From Podospora bellae-mahoneyi (Eukaryota; Ascomycota; Sordariomycetes; Sordariales; Podosporaceae): DNA of 64,000 bases. Below the pieces are notes generated by a model, which saw only the letters and a program-made list of their open reading frames with translations, was not told where the DNA came from and ran no database searches. Made by a program: the position numbers and the translations under genes. Each line of letters opens with the position of its first letter. The stretch's first letter is position 1. The stretch covers positions 2,604,001 through 2,668,000 of the forward strand of contig NC_085884.1 of assembly GCF_035222275.1 (NCBI RefSeq), written 5' to 3'. Below, one piece after another: positions 59,014-64,000 of this stretch.

Positions 59014-61316
59014 ATGGCACCAGCACTCAAGACCACTCTGGCTCTGCAAGATGCCAAACCCTATGCCTTCGAGTGTCCTACAGCAACGACTGCCTTAATC
59101 ATCATCGATATCCAACGGGACTTTGTTGACCCCGGTGGTTTCGGCTCCATACAATGTGGCAACGACACCGTCTTTTCCAGAGCACGCGCAATTGTCCCTG
59201 TTGTCAAGAAACTGCTTGACGCCTTTCGATCGTTTGGAGGGCATGTAATTCACACGCGTGAAGGACATGAACCGGGTCTTGCTGATCTTCCTGCCGCCAA
59301 ACGGCTCCGTCAAATTTCCAACCCGGTCGGTCACCATAGTCTGGGAATTGGTGATCAGGGACCCATGGGCAAGCTCCTCATCCGAGGAGAATATGGCCAC
59401 GATATCGTGGATGAACTCACCCCCTGGCCGGATGAGACAGTCATTGACAAGCCAGGAAAAGGAAGCTTTTGGGGCACGAATATTCACAGGATCCTGCTTG
59501 CACGTGGAATAACCCATCTAATATTTGCGGGAGTAACAACAGAGTACTTGACCCATTCCCATAGTGCTGTTGAGCAACCGTCGCTGACCTTTGCCACAAC
59601 AGGTGCTGTGTCAGTACAACACTGCGCGAATGTGCTGACCGAGGCTATCAATGCATTGTGTTGGAGGACTGCACGCAGGGGTTCGATGCTCAGCAGATGA
59701 CCACATCACTGGACATTATTTCGGGGCAAGATGGATTGTTTGGGTTCGTCGGCAACAGCCCAGACTTTTTCCAAGCAATCGACCGAGCATCAGCCAAAGC
59801 CTTGACCCAAGGGCTGGCACTGACGCCGCCTGCAACACCCATGGGAAACAAGGACTCTGAACCTCGCTTCGGTTTCCTTCCAGACGAAAGCGTTCCATCA
59901 GTCGACCAGTTGTTGACTGATTACCGACAAAGTATCCGGTGCCCCGTCGAAGTCATCAAGTCTCTGTACAAACGAATCAACCAGTACAAAGACGTGGATC
60001 CAGCGGTTTGGATTCACCTTGAGCCCGAAGCGAACGTGCTGCATGCAGCAACCAAGCTAGTCAACAAGTACAAGGGAAAGCCGTTACCATCATTATATGG
60101 TATTCCCTTTTCGGTCAAAGACACCATCGATGTCGCGGGAGTGCCAACAACAGCGGCCTGTCCGAGTTATGCATACACTCCTCAAGTGAGCGCTACAGCA
60201 GTCCGACGTGTGCTCGATGCCGGCGCGTTGTTCATCGGCAAAGTGAACCTTGACCAGCTAGCCACTGGCCTGTCTGGCTGCCGCTCCCCATATGGAACCC
60301 CCCACAGTGTCTTTAGCGACAAGCACATATCCGGTGGCTCTTCCTCTGGATCATGTGTTTCGGTCGGGGAGAGACTCGTGTCGTTCGGTCTCGCAACAGA
60401 CACCGCTGGTAGTGGTCGAGTCCCAGCTGCATTTAATGGGATCGTTGGCTTCAAGCCCACCAAAGGGACTGTTTCCGCTCGCGGTCTTGTCCCGGCCTGC
60501 CGCACGCTCGACACAATTACCGTCGTTGCTCCCTCTATTACCGAGGCTCGCAAAATCTGGCAAGTCATTGCACATCATGACCCGGAGGATCCATACTCCA
60601 AACTTCCCCATACGCTTCCTACATGGCACATTGACTACCGAGGCCCGCGTGTTGGTGGGTTCACCTTTGCCGTTCCGCCACCAACAATCCTAAAAGTCTG
60701 CAAAAAAGAATACCGGGAGCTGTTCTCCTCTGCCGTCTCAGCACTACAATCATGCGGAGGTACGCTCAAGGAAGTAGACTACACCCCCTTTTCTGCTGCT
60801 GGAGACCTCCTCTACGATGGAAGTCTCCTACACGAGCGCATTCATTGCATTGGCCACCGGTTCCTACAGTCCAACTTACCCGACATGCATCCTGTGATCA
60901 GAGAGCTGTTTGACAAAGCCATGTCAAACCCCCCGTCGGTATACGATGCGTTCCGCGACCAGGCTCTTCAGGCGCGGCTGACAAGGGAGGTGCAAGGTGT
61001 CTTTGATGTGCTAAAAGGTGGGGTAGATGTGCTCGTGGTGCCGACTACCACGCAGCACCCCACCATCAAGGAGATGGAGGCTGATCCGTTGAAATTGAAT
61101 AGTGAGCTGGGGACTTTTACGCATTGTGCAAATGTGGTGGATTTGTGTGGTGTCTCGGTACCAGCAGGGACTTGGTTGTGGGGAAAAGAAGGTGATGAGC
61201 GGAAGATGCCTTTTGGCATCACAATTTTGAGCGGGAGCGGGTATGATGCAAAGGTTTTGGATATTGCCGGGGTCTTTGAGGAGGAGATGATGCAGCGCGA
61301 GACTTTCAGACTATGA
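59014..61316 (+). CDS. Isochorismatase-like hydrolase fused to allophanate-hydrolase-type amidase
   Basis: Exons 59014-59543 and 59603-61316, with a 59-bp intron, give about 747 residues. The splice restores the active site of domain one. Residues 1 to about 235 are a cysteine hydrolase of the isochorismatase family close to RutB: Asp32 in IIIDIQRDF, Lys146 in VIDKPGKGSF, and Cys179 in GVTTECCVSTTLRE, followed by IVLEDC. After a linker, about 280-747 is an amidase-signature enzyme with Lys349 (SVKDTIDVAG), Ser423 (GGSSSGS) and Ser447 (DTAGSGRVPAA). The segments NLDQLATGLSGCRSPYG and VPACRTLDT are those of allophanate hydrolases (AtzF, the amidase part of Dur1,2). The extra C-terminal domain of AtzF is absent. 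In bacteria an isochorismatase-like biuret hydrolase feeds an allophanate hydrolase, so this protein could do both steps. RutB-like or ureidomalonase-like chemistry is the alternative. Confidence 0.88.
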
Positions 61317-61422
61317 GAAATGACGGGCTTGGCGAGACACATGTCATAGCAACGATCTTTCCCTTGTCAGAGTTGAGATGATTTATTTAGTAATTCCAGT
61401 TCCGCCTTGAGCATCATGATAC

Positions 61423-61922
61423 CTAAAATCTCGGGAACCTGGGAGGACTTCCCCTCTTGCCAAAAGCCAACACCAACCACCCAGCAATGAGACAGACTCC
61501 ACCGATTGGCGTGACCGGGCCCAGAAACTTGAACTTTTCAGGGTTCAACGTCAAAGCGTAGATGGATCCACTGAACATTGTCATGCCGGCAGTGAAGAGT
61601 GAGGCGGCGACTGGATTGCCGGAAGCCATGAGCAGCGCGACAGAGTGGATCAACTTTGGAAGCGCGAGAATTAGCATATGCCGAGAGAAATATCGGAGAG
61701 ATATATTACCTGGTACTGGGCAGCAGTTCCCCAGCTCGCTAGTTTCGCGGGGTCTGCAATCCGCTTCTTGAGACCGTGAGCTCCAAAGGCCCCGAAGCCG
61801 ACAGCGGTCGCACCAGAAATGGCAGCAACTTTCCAGAAAATCGCACTGCTTGCCATTGTTTGGGTTTGCAAAGAGGATGAAGGTCGAGGGAGAAGAGGAG
61901 AGGACTCGTCTTCTGCAGGCAT
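61423..61922 (-). CDS. DUF423/TMEM256 family membrane protein
   Basis: Exons 61922-61710 and 61653-61423 give about 147 residues. The conserved core WKVAAISGATAVGFGAFGAH, then GLKKRIADPAKLASWGTAAQYQLIHSVALL and the final GGVCLIAGWLVLAFGKRG, covers four predicted membrane spans typical of this small family, found from bacteria (YgdD) to animals (TMEM256). The first about 22 residues are acidic and Pro/Ser-rich and could be avoided by initiation at Met23. The molecular function is unknown. The intron acceptor (CCAAAG) is unusual but keeps the frame and the family sequence. Confidence 0.87.
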
Positions 61923-62752
61923 TCTGTAATTTGTGTTGATGTCGAATTAAGCTTGTGGGGGCAGGCGGAAGGTGGTGGAGACTTTTGCTGACTAACTCTG
62001 CCAAGCACGTTTGACATCGGCAAAGGTTGCGATGTGATGTCCAGCACAACTTGAAGCAATTGGTAGTCCTGACGCCATACCCGTTTTATTTCGACTGATA
62101 TTTCCATAGGTCTGTCAGTCAAAGTCAGAGAAAGTGTGGTCCTGTGGAACGCAACTGGTGACGCAACTACCTTGTAACCATTTCTTGCTTAAGCCTTCGC
62201 ACTCGGACAAGGCAAGATGGATAGCCTTTGGCTTATACCTTCTAGCTAAATTATAAGCGTCCTATTGAACTTCGCCAAGCTTCGGTAAGGATACGAATCT
62301 CGCTTCTCAGCATGCACCGCTCTGTTGAACTTGGCCGCAGATCGACAAGGAAACCAATGCTACTTGGCACGACGTTGTTGTTGCGGGCGTCTCTGTGACG
62401 TGGAAGGAGGGTCATCGGCCGCAGATGTTTAGTCTTGGGGGTATTCAGGTATATTCAGCCAGTGTGTAACAATGATCCATTGATGCAACAGGTCAAGAAG
62501 TTTAGCAAGTCACGTCAATCAGGTCAATATGCATGGTAGGAAACCATTGATGTTTGTAATTGATGGCGGCCACTGGTCAACTCGTTGAAGCTCGAGTGCT
62601 TACTCGTCGGTCTGGCTCTCCAGACTTGAGATCCTGGCTGGCTATTTTGGCAGGCTGGGCGAGAGGAAGGTTCGTAGCATGGTGTCGAATGGGAGGTGTC
62701 GTGACAAGCATTTTGCCTCCTCGATGCCAGCCACCTCGCTGTCCTCTTTGTT
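61923..62752. other. Intergenic region
   Basis: This 830-bp region lies upstream of the DUF423 gene. I see no gene, repeat or RNA feature in it. Confidence 0.45.
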
Positions 62753-63054
62753 CTAGACCTTTTCAGCCTTCTGGATCTCCGATTCCTTCTTGACTTCATC
62801 CATCAACTCCTGAACCATCTGCATCTGTTTCTCCACCGCCTCGTGCCTCTCATTCAAGTCGTTGATGATTTCCTTGAACCTGTTCTTGAGGTTGTCACAC
62901 TCCTTCCTAAACCACCTCATCAACTCTTCAACCTTCTCGTTCTCGATCTAGCAATCTTTGACGGTCGAATGGTTGTTGTTTGGGGAGCGGGAGGATTGTT
63001 CATCCCAGTGGCATGTTGGTGGTCGTTGACCTCGTTCGAGTTGGAAACCGCCAT
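62753..63054 (-). pseudogene. Small coiled-coil protein, interrupted frame
   Basis: An ATG at 63054 opens MAVSNSNEVNDHQHATG and a polar stretch that soon ends. Between about 62948 and 62753 another frame encodes about 64 residues of strong coiled coil (VEELMRWFRKECDNLKNRFK, then EKQMQMVQELMDEVKKESE) ending at a TAG. The two parts are out of register. One plausible intron (GTTTCC...TTGCTAG) would join the first two codons to the coiled coil, but the site is weak. It may be a real small gene with an odd intron, a remnant, or an assembly indel. I do not recognise the family. Confidence 0.35.
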
Positions 63055-63661
63055 CTTTGTAAATTTAAAAACCAATGTTGGTCGAGATTCATAAGTTTGG
63101 ACGACAAAGCGATTTACTTATCTTGTTGGGCGAGCAACCATGCGTAGAAATCTGTGGCTTTTGCGATGGTCTTGAAAAGACTGGAGAAAGTTGGGAGAGT
63201 TGGTAGGTAGTTTGAGGTGGGAGGTGGGAGGTGGGAGGTGGGAGGTGGGAGGTGGGAGGGTCAAGCAAACAAGAAAAGCGGGCGAAAAAGATTAATCTTC
63301 TGTTTCCAAAGCGACACGGGTGGTCGCTGTCGGCCCACGCCCGTCAACACCTGTGACTGGCACCTGCCGTGTTTACCTCGGCGCTCAGGCAATAGCGCTC
63401 AAGAGGTTTGCTGCCATTGTCGCAGGCCGCCCTGCTCTCTCCGTCCTTGTCTCAAGCAACCTCTTCCAAGCACCTCAGTCTTTCCAAGGTTGCAGAACCT
63501 TTTCAATCTTCGTCAATCTTCGTCAAATTTTCGCCAAGCCAAGTTGTTTACCGATTTCCGTCGCAGGAGCAGTCCGGTGCCCTTTGGAAAGGCTTCCAGA
63601 TTGGTATGTTTCATCTCTCCGCTTCGCCAAGTTTTGCGCTGATCCCGGTTTTCAAGCAACC
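63055..63661. other. Intergenic region with minisatellite
   Basis: This gap separates the coiled-coil locus from the right-edge frame. It holds the 7-bp repeat at 63214-63260 and a pyrimidine-rich leader before 63662. No other gene is seen. Confidence 0.5.
63214..63260. repeat. 7-bp tandem repeat (GAGGTGG)n
   Basis: Six perfect units of GAGGTGG and a partial seventh lie in the intergenic region. Confidence 0.9.
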
Positions 63662-64000
63662 ATGCCCGACAAGAAAGCTACCGGAGCCAAGCCAGAGGAT
63701 ACTCCTGCCTTGGTCCTGGATTGCCAGAGGCGCATCACGTCCGCCTATGCATCTTTGGAGAACCAACAGGACGAGTTTATCGAAAACTTCCGTCGCAACC
63801 CCGAGACGCAGCTTTTCCCCGTCGATTCCAACCCCGCGGATGTGGGGTGTTAAATGAAGTGTTGTCGGGAGAATTCATCAAGACGTATAGCTTGCCCAAC
63901 CATGTCGTCAGGGAGCTTAAGGATGCCAAGAGTGGTCTTGTCGAGGCCAAGGGCCGTGTCAAGTGTGCCAAGGATGTGTTGGACTACACCAACAAGATCA
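63662..64000 (+). CDS. Partial unknown gene at right edge, apparent frameshift
   Basis: An ATG at 63662 opens MPDKKATGAKPEDTPALVLD and continues through CQRRITSAYASLENQQDEFI to NPADVGC, then a stop at about 63851. Immediately afterwards a different frame is open to the window edge and reads VLNEVLSGEFIKTYSLPNHV followed by a Lys-rich helix (ELKDAKSGLVEAKGRVKCAK). The join lies in a GGGG run (63843-63846), so a one-base length error there is likely, or the gene is broken. No intron fits. The family is not recognised and the gene is cut off by the window edge. Confidence 0.4.

Noticed and set aside
1-64000. Transposable elements, virus-like elements, 5S rRNA, CRISPR arrays
   Set aside because: I looked for reverse transcriptase, transposase and integrase motifs, terminal repeats and the conserved fungal 5S sequence and recognised none by eye; a genome-wide repeat search would be decisive.

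Overview
The window is from a filamentous ascomycete, most likely a Sordariomycete. The evidence is many short GT-AG introns of about 48-120 bp with CTAAC/CTGAC-like branch sites, fungal-only families (fungal rhodopsin-like membrane protein, MHYT protein, FSH1 hydrolase, Nha1-type antiporter, highly reducing PKS), and nuclear genes for complex I subunits. I recognise no tRNA, rRNA, CRISPR array or intact transposon. Genus is not claimed. Gene models were built by hand from reading frames, splice consensus and family motifs, so individual intron edges may be off by a few bases. || Layout. 0.3-3.6 kb: NRPS-like A-T-R reductase (-). 4.4-5.7 kb: DUF3445 haem-dependent oxidative N-demethylase-like protein (-). 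6.2-7.0 kb: hemerythrin-like protein (-). 8.6-10.3 kb: P450 (+). 13.6-15.7 kb: Nha1-type Na+/H+ antiporter (+). 16.2-16.5 kb: small secreted precursor with two identical Kex2-bounded peptide cores (-), followed upstream by a CYP505-like P450 (17.2-18.6 kb, -). 21.5-24.5 kb: MHYT membrane sensor (+). 24.8-27.1 kb: fungal C2H2 protein (-). 28.5-29.5 kb: FSH1/LovG-type hydrolase (-), divergent from a highly reducing PKS (31.2-37.9 kb, +). 38.7-40.7 kb: unknown disordered fungal protein (+). 41.2-43.3 kb: two adjacent complex I genes, the 23-kDa 2x[4Fe-4S] subunit and mitochondrial acyl carrier protein (+). 44.3-46.3 kb: tandem CCCH zinc-finger protein (-). 49.6-50.8 kb: secreted tyrosinase (-). 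52.1-52.6 kb: small Cys-rich secreted protein locus whose frame is not continuous (-). 54.2-55.5 kb: fungal rhodopsin-like membrane protein (+). 55.9-56.5 kb: YwbE/DUF2196 plus zinc finger (-). 56.7-58.5 kb: NCS1 nucleobase-type permease (-), divergent from an isochorismatase-like/allophanate-hydrolase-like fusion enzyme (59.0-61.3 kb, +). 61.4-61.9 kb: DUF423/TMEM256 protein (-). 62.7-64.0 kb: two gene remnants or mis-sequenced genes at the right edge. || Units that appear to work together: (i) the permease and the fused amidohydrolase share a 517-bp promoter with five GATA-type sites and look like a nitrogen-scavenging module, possibly for biuret, allophanate or ureido compounds; (ii) the PKS and FSH hydrolase look like the core of a small polyketide cluster in which the DH and ER domains appear degenerate; (iii) the Kex2-repeat peptide and neighbouring P450 may form a small secreted-peptide locus; (iv) the two complex I genes are head to tail. 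Modules (i) and (iii) are the best candidates for something little described.
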